Source: an uncultured Gammaproteobacteria bacterium (GTDB lineage: Bacteria; Pseudomonadota; Gammaproteobacteria; Eutrophobiales; Eutrophobiaceae). Taken from it: 64,000 bases of DNA. How positions within the stretch are numbered: the first letter of the stretch is position 1; each line of letters starts with the position of its first letter. Position numbers and translations under genes: made by a program. The stretch lies in assembly GCA_943788815.1 (NCBI GenBank), contig CALSRS010000001.1:1026069-1090068 (forward strand), read 5' to 3'. The notes beneath the pieces are model-generated. The model was not told the DNA's origin, did not search any database, and saw only the letters and a list, made by a program, of their open reading frames with translations. Of the stretch, positions 19,703 through 28,093 are shown piece after piece.

Positions 19703-21547
19703 ATGAATATTCTGGGAATTTCTGCGCTATACCATGACAGTGCTGCTGCCCTGCTTACGGATGGAAAAATCATTGCAGCCGCGCAGGAAGAACGCTTTTC
19801 GCGTAAGAAACACGACGCGAGTTTTCCCCAACACGCTGTTCGCTACTGCCTGGAAGAAGCCAAACTTGAGTTTGCAGACATTGATGTTGTTATTTTTTAC
19901 GACAAACCACTGCTGAAGTTTGAGCGTTTACTCAAGACCTACCTGTCTTATGCGCCCAGGGGCATTGAATCGTATCTTGCTGCTATGCCGCTCTGGTTAA
20001 CAGATAAACTCTATTTCAGGGACATGTTGAAAAAAAACCTGGCCAAAGCAACCGGCTGTAAACCGGGTGATATTAATAACCTGAAATACTGCGAGCATCA
20101 CCAAAGCCATGCCGCATCCGCATTCTTCCCCAGCCCCTTCGAACGGGCCGCGGTACTGTGTATTGATGGTGTCGGGGAATGGGCCACAACGTCGGTCTGG
20201 CTGGGTGAAGGTAATACTCTGGTCCCCAAATTTGAAATCGACTTCCCGCATTCCCTGGGGCTGCTTTACGCCGCATTCACTGCATACACAGGATTCAGGG
20301 TCAATTCGGGTGAATATAAGTTAATGGGCCTGGCCCCCTATGGGAAGCCAAAGTATACAGACTTGATCCGAGACTACCTGATCGATTTGAAGGATGACGG
20401 TTCTTTTCATCTGGATATGGACTACTTCAATTTTGCCGCCGGCCTGACCATGACAAGTCAGAAATTTGACGATTTGTTTGGTGGTTCACCACGCACGCCT
20501 GAATCTGAAATCACCCAGCGGGAAATGGACCTGGCCGCCTCCATCCAGGTGGTTACCGAGGAAGTGGTATTAAAACTGTCTCGAAATATCAAAAAGCAAC
20601 TGAAAGTTGACAATATCTGCCTGGCAGGAGGCGTAGCATTGAACTGTGTAGCAAACGGTGTGTTATTGCGCAATGGTCTCTTCAAGGGCATGTGGATACA
20701 ACCTGCGGCGGGTGACGCCGGTGGCGCTATCGGAGCAGCTCTGGCCTACTGGCACCAGCACCTGGGTCAGGCGCGCACTGTAGACAATAGCAAGTTAGAC
20801 GGCATGAATGGTTCTTACCTTGGTCCGAGATTCGGGAATGATGATATTCAAAAGCGGCTGGATATCGCGGGTGCTGTTTACCATAGGCTTGATGATTCAG
20901 AACTCATGTCGGCTATTGCAAATCTATTAGCTAATGAAAAAGTCATTGGCTGGTTTCAGGGACGAATGGAATTTGGACCGCGTGCATTGGGTGGCCGATC
21001 GATCATTGGTGACCCACGCAGTAGTAAAATGCAATCCATTATAAATCTCAAAATAAAATATCGTGAGTCATTCCGTCCATTTGCCCCTTCCATATTAATT
21101 GAAAAAGTTGCCGACTGGTTTGAGCTGGACTCGCCCAGCCCCTATATGTTGATAGTCGCACCTGTGCTTGAAAAACTCTGCATCGATACTTCGAAAGATA
21201 GTAAAAACCTGTTCGGTATCGACAAGCTCAATCTCGTACGCTCGGAAATACCTGCGGTCACTCACGTCGATTACTCCGCACGCATCCAGACCGTTCATAA
21301 AGAAACGAATCCACGCTATCATGCGCTAATCAGTGAATTTTATAATTTAACCGGTTGCCCTGTAGTCGTTAATACCTCTTTCAACGTCCGTGGCGAACCC
21401 ATTGTCTGTACTCCAGAAGATGCATATCACTGCTTTATGCGAACAGAAATGGATTGTCTTGTGATTGAAAACTTCCTGTTGAAAAAGGATGAACAGCCAA
21501 TCATGGAAAAAGACGATAGCTGGCAAGACGAATTCGAACTTGACTGA
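19703..21547 (+). CDS. NodU/TobZ-family carbamoyltransferase
   Basis: A 614-residue enzyme that transfers a carbamoyl group from carbamoyl phosphate, via carbamoyl adenylate, onto a hydroxyl of a sugar or metabolite. The N-terminal domain begins ILGISALYHDSAAALL with catalytic His11, has EERFSRKKHD, and the metal-binding HHQSHAASAFFPSPF near 132-146. GGVALNCVANG and the C-terminal YrdC-like/carbamoyltransferase part with FGPRALGGRSI and NTSFNVRGEPIV complete the family pattern. The length matches the family (550-650). It sits between the di-iron oxidase and an SxtJ-like membrane protein. The acceptor cannot be told from sequence. Confidence 0.93.
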   Translation: MNILGISALYHDSAAALLTDGKIIAAAQEERFSRKKHDASFPQHAVRYCLEEAKLEFADIDVVIFYDKPLLKFERLLKTYLSYAPRGIESYLAAMPLWLTDKLYFRDMLKKNLAKATGCKPGDINNLKYCEHHQSHAASAFFPSPFERAAVLCIDGVGEWATTSVWLGEGNTLVPKFEIDFPHSLGLLYAAFTAYTGFRVNSGEYKLMGLAPYGKPKYTDLIRDYLIDLKDDGSFHLDMDYFNFAAGLTMTSQKFDDLFGGSPRTPESEITQREMDLAASIQVVTEEVVLKLSRNIKKQLKVDNICLAGGVALNCVANGVLLRNGLFKGMWIQPAAGDAGGAIGAALAYWHQHLGQARTVDNSKLDGMNGSYLGPRFGNDDIQKRLDIAGAVYHRLDDSELMSAIANLLANEKVIGWFQGRMEFGPRALGGRSIIGDPRSSKMQSIINLKIKYRESFRPFAPSILIEKVADWFELDSPSPYMLIVAPVLEKLCIDTSKDSKNLFGIDKLNLVRSEIPAVTHVDYSARIQTVHKETNPRYHALISEFYNLTGCPVVVNTSFNVRGEPIVCTPEDAYHCFMRTEMDCLVIENFLLKKDEQPIMEKDDSWQDEFELD

Positions 21548-21571
21548 GATTATTATTTTTTAATTTATATC

Positions 21572-21811
21572 ATGCCAAACGAAATAGCTGAACGAAAGAA
21601 CAACGGACTTCATCAAATTTTCAGACCCACAATTTGGGTTGTGGGTCGAATTTTGCTGACGATTATTTTTTTTGTTATTTTCATGCCGCTTGGTTTTCTT
21701 ATGCGTATACTCAACAGAGACCCGTTGTCCCGTAAACTGGATCCCGGCGCAAAATCCTATTATCAACCAAGCAAGGAGCGCACACCAAATCATATGGATA
21801 AACCATACTGA
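21572..21811 (+). CDS. SxtJ-like small membrane protein
   Basis: A 79-residue protein with a hydrophobic segment at about residues 18-42 (WVVGRILLTIIFFVIFMPLG), followed by RILNRDPLSRKLDPGAKSYY. This last block is the C-terminal signature I know from SxtJ-family proteins, which travel with NodU-type carbamoyltransferases. It is shorter than the usual protein of about 130 residues, so an N-terminal part may be missing or this is a compact form. Its function is unknown. It begins 24 bp after the carbamoyltransferase stop. A longer reading of the next gene would overlap it, which argues for the later start of that gene. Confidence 0.65.
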   Translation: MPNEIAERKNNGLHQIFRPTIWVVGRILLTIIFFVIFMPLGFLMRILNRDPLSRKLDPGAKSYYQPSKERTPNHMDKPY

Positions 21812-21839
21812 TATCCTGAATAAACGATGCGATCAAAAA

Positions 21840-23282
21840 ATGAATGAATCTACCCAATCAGCTGTAAAGATAAATATTGAGCAGGAACTTGAAAAGCCCC
21901 TGAAATCAGGGGATCTAGTCAGAGCAAAGGAGATAGTTGAATCAATTGATACCAGCTCAATTAGTAATGTAAAAGTAATCCTGCAATGCAGTGCCATTTA
22001 TAGAGGGCTCGGAGATCAAAATCAGGCGGTAGAGTTCTCTGCCAAAGCGGCCAATCTACAACCCGATAATCCTACACCGGCAATTATCTATTTCCAGGAC
22101 CTCCTGATAGCTGGTCAGATTGATAAGGCTGAGGCTGTTCTGGAGGCCATTCCACAGCAATCACCGGAACTGCACAAACACATCCAGTTTCATCGAAGCA
22201 CTGTGCTGTATCAGAAAAAAGATTTTCGCTCATCCACCAAAATACTGGTCGAACTCGTGAAACAGAATCCAAAGTTCGTTGCTGCCCATATGGAACTGGC
22301 ACATTCTCTACTGATGGAAGGAAAATGGCGGGCAGGATGGATAGAATATGAATGGCGTTTCAGTCTGCCAAAAACAGAAAATCTGTATCCCAAATTCAAA
22401 ATGCCGTTCTGGGACGGAAGTGCTAATACTCCTCATTTATTACTATTAGGCGACCAGGGTTATGGTGATTGTTTTCAATTCTCACGTTATATTCAACTAG
22501 CCGCGCAACGCTGTCAGCAAGTGACCCTGGCGAGAAGTGAACCACTTGCACGATTATTCAATGTTTCCCTGCCCTGGATTAACACCAGTTACACACAATG
22601 GAAGGACACTCCGTTAGCCTCCGCGTATTGTCCCTTATCCAGCCTGCCAAGGTTATTTTCAACACGCCCCGATAACATCCCGGATTGTGCCGGAATACTC
22701 CGGGCCAGGGACGAAGATGTGACACGCTGGAAACAACAGCTAGATGAAGCAAAACCCGATTCAGTTCTCCGTGTCGGGGTCGCCTGGAGTGGCCGATTGG
22801 AATTTGAAACTAATTTTCTCAGGGCAATACCCTTTGAGAAACTTGAGCCGCTACTGGGGATAGCCGGCATCGAATTTTTCTCCCTCCAGGTCGGGGCCCC
22901 CTCGGCTCAGGCAAAGGGAAAGAATATTACCGACCTATCCCCGCAACTTCATGATTTTGCTGAAACTGCTGCAGTGATGGAAGCGCTTGATCTTGTAATC
23001 ACATCAGATACCTCTATCGCGCATCTGGCCGGAGCGCTGAATCGGCCAACATGGGTGTTACTGAGTTATGCACCAGATTGGCGATGGGCCTCTCAGGGGA
23101 GCACCTCTCCCTGGTACCCTGGCATGCGGTTATTCAGGCAGGCCCAGGACCGCAACTGGCAAGCAGTGGTAGATGAATGCAACACGATGCTAAATAACAT
23201 TGTAAACAGCGACGACCCTCGCGACACCCTTGAATCTTTAACTTTAGAAAACAACCAGAATCATACAAATCCTTATTTGTAA
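21840..23282 (+). CDS. TPR protein with heptosyltransferase-like (GT-B) domain, paralogue 1
   Basis: About 480 residues when started at the ATG at 21840 (MNESTQSAVK). An earlier in-frame ATG at 21672 would run across the SxtJ-like gene and is less likely. The N-terminal third is tetratricopeptide helices (AIYRGLGDQNQAVEFSAKAA). The rest follows a GT9/heptosyltransferase-like pattern: LLLGDQGYGDCFQFSRY, RVGVAWSGRLEFETN with RAIPFEKL, FFSLQVG, then LDLVITSDTSIAHLAGAL and the DWRW...PWYPGMRLFRQ tail. Donor and acceptor are unknown. Because ADP-heptose genes lie nearby, a heptose donor is a reasonable guess. It is closely related to the protein at 30313. Confidence 0.78.
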   Translation: MNESTQSAVKINIEQELEKPLKSGDLVRAKEIVESIDTSSISNVKVILQCSAIYRGLGDQNQAVEFSAKAANLQPDNPTPAIIYFQDLLIAGQIDKAEAVLEAIPQQSPELHKHIQFHRSTVLYQKKDFRSSTKILVELVKQNPKFVAAHMELAHSLLMEGKWRAGWIEYEWRFSLPKTENLYPKFKMPFWDGSANTPHLLLLGDQGYGDCFQFSRYIQLAAQRCQQVTLARSEPLARLFNVSLPWINTSYTQWKDTPLASAYCPLSSLPRLFSTRPDNIPDCAGILRARDEDVTRWKQQLDEAKPDSVLRVGVAWSGRLEFETNFLRAIPFEKLEPLLGIAGIEFFSLQVGAPSAQAKGKNITDLSPQLHDFAETAAVMEALDLVITSDTSIAHLAGALNRPTWVLLSYAPDWRWASQGSTSPWYPGMRLFRQAQDRNWQAVVDECNTMLNNIVNSDDPRDTLESLTLENNQNHTNPYL

Positions 23283-23315
23283 CAGTCGGGAAAGATGAAT
23301 GGCTTATGACCTTAC

Positions 23316-24431
23316 TTAAGCCTGGCGAGACCTTGCGACGACATTGGCGCGCTCGTTAAACAACATGGTCTGCATTTCGGAGAGTTTAGCTTCGGTCTGT
23401 CTTAGGTATTCCCTGACATGCATGGCATCACGTATCGCAAAGTTCTCGGGGATCGAGGTATCTATAACAGATAGTCTCCGCTCTTTACTTAATTGTATCA
23501 ATCCACTGAGTTGCTCGGCACTGTAGCCATGTGACATTAATAATCCATGTACGTGGTCTTCAGCAGCAAGGAAAAAATTTCCATCACTCTCTCCGTAGCC
23601 CGCTATCGGCACGGCACAATCGGTAAAATCCAGGCCATCCACTCCCAGATGTTCTAATTTTCCTGACGTTTCATCCCGGTTAGTATTAGATAAAGTCAAT
23701 TCATCGATGCTAATCGATAAATCAGACTGCGGCATAGCCTCGAGCATGGCATGACACCACAGGGCATAGAAAAGCCTGTAGTTTGAATCGGGATCTAGAA
23801 AGCGATTGCTGAAATAGGCATGTTTAACTGCCGGGTTTACGTTGGGGAATTCCGGTATTTTCAGTTCCTTTTTCAGGGCCCTCAAAAAATCAGGCAAATT
23901 CCTTGCGCCTGATATAAATAAATTACGGGAATCAAAATAATGGTCCTTTTTATAGGACCACCATTGATCCCAGGGATTGCGCCATAAAAAAATATGAACG
24001 CCGGAAAATATTTCCTTTAAATACTGGACGCGCCCTGCTGTACGGCAGCATTGATAAACGGGGCGCCCCTGGGCTGCATTCCTTAATGCATTGAAATAAG
24101 TCGTAAGATTGGCAAGCTCGTCTTTTCCCGAAGCAAAATACAGGTCATAAGGAAAGTCCTGATGAAAATATCGCACCAACTCACTCGCAACCACATGAAA
24201 CTCATAAGTATGAGGTTTCTCCAGTTCCGGGTGTCGCAGTATTTCATTTGCGCCTTCCACACCGACCTGTAAACCGCCTGGCCTGTTTGCTTTTTCTATT
24301 AACCGTTCATTCAATGGTTCCTGATAACACCAGTATCCAGATTCAGAACGGCGAAAGACATTGAATATGTAAGTGCTGCCAGCACGAAAAAGTGAATGAA
24401 TAAAAATGGGAAACGCAGGCTGATTATCCAT
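23316..24431 (-). CDS. Sulfotransferase-like protein
   Basis: A 371-residue protein. The N-terminal FIHSLFRAGSTYIFNVFRR (from residue 10) is a 5'-phosphosulfate-binding loop, and FLWRNPWDQWWSYKKD near 165 is the 3'-phosphate-binding segment, so it probably uses PAPS to sulfate a sugar or protein acceptor. The C-terminus (about 330-365) is a predicted helix (EYLRQTEAKLSEMQTMLFNE). It is on the minus strand, convergent with paralogue 1 of the TPR glycosyltransferases. There is no signal peptide, so it is cytoplasmic. A second sulfotransferase domain is fused to the protein at 30313. Confidence 0.75.
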   Translation of the reverse strand: MDNQPAFPIFIHSLFRAGSTYIFNVFRRSESGYWCYQEPLNERLIEKANRPGGLQVGVEGANEILRHPELEKPHTYEFHVVASELVRYFHQDFPYDLYFASGKDELANLTTYFNALRNAAQGRPVYQCCRTAGRVQYLKEIFSGVHIFLWRNPWDQWWSYKKDHYFDSRNLFISGARNLPDFLRALKKELKIPEFPNVNPAVKHAYFSNRFLDPDSNYRLFYALWCHAMLEAMPQSDLSISIDELTLSNTNRDETSGKLEHLGVDGLDFTDCAVPIAGYGESDGNFFLAAEDHVHGLLMSHGYSAEQLSGLIQLSKERRLSVIDTSIPENFAIRDAMHVREYLRQTEAKLSEMQTMLFNERANVVARSRQA

Positions 24432-24515
24432 TTACAATGTCCAGAGGATAATCAAACAATTGAAGTTTCTTAAAGTACAAACAATGTGTGTTTAGATGTA
24501 GATAATTTTTATTGC

Positions 24516-24668
24516 TCAGAACACCGGGTAAATGTTCGGGTCATCCTTTTTCAGTTTTTCCAGTTTTTTGCGCAATTTGTCCCTGGCCGACTCATTTTCC
24601 TGATTCTCGATTTCAGGTTTTGAATCGCTATCCTGTTTTAAGGGTTTTTCTTTATCCAGTTCGACCAT
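24516..24668 (-). CDS. Small charged protein, 50 aa
   Basis: A short gene with a good ribosome site (GGGAGA) 7 bp before its ATG. It encodes 50 residues: an acidic/basic N-terminus (MVELDKEKPLKQ), a strongly charged helix (RDKLRKKLEKLKKDD) and the tail PNIYPVF. It lies upstream of the sulfotransferase gene on the same strand, 84 bp away, so they may be co-transcribed. I do not recognise the family. The helix followed by a short conserved-looking C-terminal motif could be a partner-docking tail or a peptide substrate. Confidence 0.5.
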   Translation of the reverse strand: MVELDKEKPLKQDSDSKPEIENQENESARDKLRKKLEKLKKDDPNIYPVF

Positions 24669-24911
24669 TATAGTTCTCCCAGGGTTTCCGGCAATGATGA
24701 TTACAGTGATAATACCAAGATATTCGAATAATCAATACAATTGTTAGTTATAATTAATAGTATATTTTACACAGGTTGACAGAATTTGGGTATATCGTGA
24801 TCCCTCGGATAATTTTGGAGTTGTAAGTCTGGAACATTTGAGTGGTAATAACCGACAAGAACGTCCTGTCAACAAACACTACAATAACTAGAGCAATGGG
24901 GATACCTTAAC

Positions 24912-26114
24912 TTGTCGAAAATACTTTTTACCTGGGAGCTTGGCGAAGGAACTGGCCATATCATGCCCTACGTTGAACTCATCTCGAAACTCATTGCACA
25001 GGGTCATGAGGTTCATTTCGCCATGCGATCCTTACATAAGGTCTACGATATATTTGGAGAAAATGGTGTCATCTGGCACCAGGCGCCAATCATTCTTCCC
25101 CGCCATGTAGAAATCATGATGCCGATAGACAGTTTTCCAAAAATCTTACATCACGCCGGCCACGATAAACCTGAAAGACTGGCCGGATTGCTTATGACCT
25201 GGAAAAATTTATACAACTTGATAGACCCTGATTTATTTGTGTTTGATTACAGCCCAACCGCTATGCTCGCTGCAAGGTCCAGACCGGGGAAAAAGCTGGC
25301 AATCGGTACTGGCTTCCATCTCCCACCCAGCATTCAAACCATTTTAACGCCAGCTTCACTGAGTGATACTTCAACCGCTCAGGAAGATACAGCGGCCTTT
25401 GAAAAACGTGTACTCGGCGTTATCAATGCCGCCTTTAAACAATTAAATATACAGCCGTTAAACCAGTTAACGGATTTTATGGACGCGGATGAAATGATCC
25501 TGCGTACGCTACCAGAAATGGACCATTATCCTGATAGAACTAAGGCCAGATATGGAGGGATCATGAAATCACCTCCCGGAGAGGTGCCTATTTGGCCGCC
25601 CTCTCCCGGCCCAAAGATTTTTGCCTATCTCAAGGTGTTTGAAACTTTGCCTTCATTATTGGAAACGTTAAATCAGAAACAATACCCAACGCTGATATAC
25701 GGCGATAAAATACCTCAGGAGATAATGCAGCGTTTCTCCTCAGACAGCTTGAAGTTTGCAGAGAAACCCCTGGACATGGATTCCATTGGTCAGACTGCCG
25801 ACCTGGCAATTTGTAATGCGGGACATGGTGGCACGACAGAGTTACTGTTGTCAGGGGTACCGTTACTATTACTACCGTTAAATGGTGAGCAGAACATGGT
25901 TGCGGAAAATGTTGAGCGTCTGGGTGCCGGTCTTTCAGCCCCCCACCTTCATCCAAATGGTATGACAGAAAAGCTGGATACACTTATAAAGGAACCCGGT
26001 TTCAAAGAGGCGGCCCAAAGGTTTTCGGAGACTTATAAGGGCAGCAACATGACAAACCTATCAGACACTGTCCTGAAAACGATAGATGTATTACTGAATT
26101 CAGTGTCTGGATAA
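24912..26114 (+). CDS. UDP-glycosyltransferase-like (GT1/MGT-type) enzyme
   Basis: A 400-residue GT-B enzyme. It starts at TTG (24912), giving MSKILFTWELGEGTGHIMPYVEL, the usual beta1-loop that holds an acceptor-side glycine-rich turn. The donor-binding signature is CNAGHGGTTELLLSGVPLLLLPLNGEQNMVAENVERLGAG in the C-terminal domain (quoted here in pieces: CNAGHGGTTELL, GVPLLLLPLNGEQN). It would transfer a sugar from a nucleotide donor to a small molecule or lipid. No membrane segment is seen. It diverges from the small protein and sulfotransferase, and converges with the GMC oxidoreductase. Confidence 0.85.
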   Translation: MSKILFTWELGEGTGHIMPYVELISKLIAQGHEVHFAMRSLHKVYDIFGENGVIWHQAPIILPRHVEIMMPIDSFPKILHHAGHDKPERLAGLLMTWKNLYNLIDPDLFVFDYSPTAMLAARSRPGKKLAIGTGFHLPPSIQTILTPASLSDTSTAQEDTAAFEKRVLGVINAAFKQLNIQPLNQLTDFMDADEMILRTLPEMDHYPDRTKARYGGIMKSPPGEVPIWPPSPGPKIFAYLKVFETLPSLLETLNQKQYPTLIYGDKIPQEIMQRFSSDSLKFAEKPLDMDSIGQTADLAICNAGHGGTTELLLSGVPLLLLPLNGEQNMVAENVERLGAGLSAPHLHPNGMTEKLDTLIKEPGFKEAAQRFSETYKGSNMTNLSDTVLKTIDVLLNSVSG

Positions 26115-26174
26115 GTATCCTGTTATTCCGACGAATGCCGGAGAGTCTTTTATAGAAAAGTCAGCAACACTTGA

Positions 26175-27668
26175 TTAAATGCTACTCTGAATAAGATGCT
26201 CGGACAATCGCATCGCCAGTGCGACAATCGTCAGGGTGGGATTTGCTGCACCTCCACTTGGAAACACACTTCCACCCAGGACGTAGATATTTTTACTTCC
26301 GAACACTTTTAAATTCTTATCAACTACCCCCTCTTTTTCATTGTCAGCCATTCTGGTGGTACCCATTAAATGATGTCTACCGAAGTACACCTGCATGTCT
26401 TGTGATGATTCTAAAGTCTTACTCATTTCCAGTGTATTCTTCAAACTTTCTGCAGCGTGTGTATAGGTCCTTTTATCAAAATCAGATAATTTATACCAGA
26501 GCATGGGTAAAGGATCCCCAAATTCATCCTGCTCCGTTTTGCTGAGTTCAAACCGATTTTCAAGCGAAGGCTCCTGTTCACACAGGATGCTGAACCGTAT
26601 ATTTTTTTCCGGCACCGATGTTGTGTTAGTCGATTCATTCTCAAGAACTGCCAGTGGCATATAAGCTCCCACGCCCTGTTCTCGATAACGGCCATACCAC
26701 TGCCAGATATGTGCCTGCCCATATTGTATCGATTGCGGGCCCTGGCTTATCTGCCGCTTTATACCAGATGGCTGTCCATTCGCGTTCACTGTTACCTGAA
26801 CGGCGTTATGATCCATAAAATTTGCGCCCAAATGCCCACCATCACTACCGAAATCGAATCCAGAGTGCTGATTGTTTACCAGCATTAAAAACCTGGAGGA
26901 CTGAATAGCGCCGGCGCAGATCACCAATGCTTTACAATTTATTCTTTTATCAATACCTTCATTATCAGTGCACAGTACAGATTTAACTTTACCTGTCTTA
27001 TCTATTTCAAAATTTCTTGCCGTTAAATCATTCAACAATGTAAAGTTTTTATTATTCAGCAGGTTCGGCAAATGAGATTGCTTTAATCGTAAGGGTTGAT
27101 ATTCGCCATCCGCATTCACCGTTACACTTGCGGCCACGGTCTCCTTAAAACCCTGTGCTTGTAAGTATTGAGCCAGGTTAAAACTATTATCTGTCAACCT
27201 GATGGGATTACATGGATTTACACCGTTAAAAACACTTAAAAAACGTTCTGCCTGACAATAATAATTTTCCAATTCCTTATAGGTGATCGGCCAGTCTTCC
27301 GCGTAACCAAATCTGGATTTACACAATAAATCATCCGCTCTAAATCTCGGACAATGCCCACCCCAGACACTGCTAGTACCTCCGGTCATTCGCTTGGTCG
27401 CCGCACCCAACGGGTAAGGCAGGCCAAGCCCCGCATCCAGGACTTTATTTCGTTGTTGAGCGTGCTCACTATATCCATCGAGTGGACCTGACTCAATGAC
27501 AATCACTTTTATGCCTGCCTGTGTTAAACGGCTGGCGAGTGACAAACCAGCCGGACCACTACCAATAATGGCGACATCAGTACTGTAATTGCCTGTAGGG
27601 GGGGAGCAACCTAGTGCTGGCACCGAAAGCAAAGAGGTAAACTGTAGAAATCGGCGTCTGTTTATCAT
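26175..27668 (-). CDS. Tat-exported GMC-family oxidoreductase
   Basis: A 497-residue FAD enzyme. The N-terminus INRRRFLQF with ALGCSPP has a twin-arginine signal and a lipobox-like Cys21, so it is probably a periplasmic lipoprotein exported folded with FAD. The dinucleotide fold is IIGSGPAGLSLASRL (residues 34-48), TGGTSSVWGGHC is the second FAD contact, and the C-terminal HHLMGTTRM plus GGSVFPSGGAANPTLTI carry the catalytic His and the GMC signature. It would oxidise an alcohol or sugar hydroxyl outside the cytoplasm. No cytochrome subunit is adjacent, so the electron acceptor is unknown. Confidence 0.88.
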   Translation of the reverse strand: MINRRRFLQFTSLLSVPALGCSPPTGNYSTDVAIIGSGPAGLSLASRLTQAGIKVIVIESGPLDGYSEHAQQRNKVLDAGLGLPYPLGAATKRMTGGTSSVWGGHCPRFRADDLLCKSRFGYAEDWPITYKELENYYCQAERFLSVFNGVNPCNPIRLTDNSFNLAQYLQAQGFKETVAASVTVNADGEYQPLRLKQSHLPNLLNNKNFTLLNDLTARNFEIDKTGKVKSVLCTDNEGIDKRINCKALVICAGAIQSSRFLMLVNNQHSGFDFGSDGGHLGANFMDHNAVQVTVNANGQPSGIKRQISQGPQSIQYGQAHIWQWYGRYREQGVGAYMPLAVLENESTNTTSVPEKNIRFSILCEQEPSLENRFELSKTEQDEFGDPLPMLWYKLSDFDKRTYTHAAESLKNTLEMSKTLESSQDMQVYFGRHHLMGTTRMADNEKEGVVDKNLKVFGSKNIYVLGGSVFPSGGAANPTLTIVALAMRLSEHLIQSSI

Positions 27669-28093
27669 TGTAAGTTAATTGAAGTCTGAGAAGCAGCGGT
27701 TGGTTGTGTTTTCAGCATTATATCGGAAAACTAGACTGATCATCTTCTACGGCCGCTTTTGAGAAGACCTAAATCCACAATCTACTATTGATCATACGCT
27801 ACTGATCCAATATGGCACGATAAATAATGGCTTTGGAAAATCTTGCAATTATTAGTCTCAGAATAATATAATAAGATATTAAAAATCAAATGTTTATATA
27901 TGATCCCGGGTTGGACAAACAGGTTCAATCGATCCATTTAATTTGTGTCGATCTGGTTGTTACTACCTACAAACTTAACAGATATTCAATACTGTCAGTT
28001 ATTATCTATCGTAACAGCGTAAAAGCAGGTAATAATGTTTATTGGATATTCCGTGAGCAATTAAATTAATTTCAAATAGATAAATAAAATAAT
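27669..28093. other. Divergent intergenic region, no gene seen
   Basis: 425 bp between the start of the GMC oxidoreductase (minus) and the second TPR glycosyltransferase (plus). It is AT-rich with many short ORFs in all frames and nothing convincing. Promoters for both genes must lie here. I did not find a clear terminator or operator. Confidence 0.45.

Noticed and set aside
21672-21839. Upstream start for TPR-GT paralogue 1
   Set aside because: It would overlap the SxtJ-like gene by about 140 bp and adds residues with no TPR pattern. The ATG at 21840 fits better.
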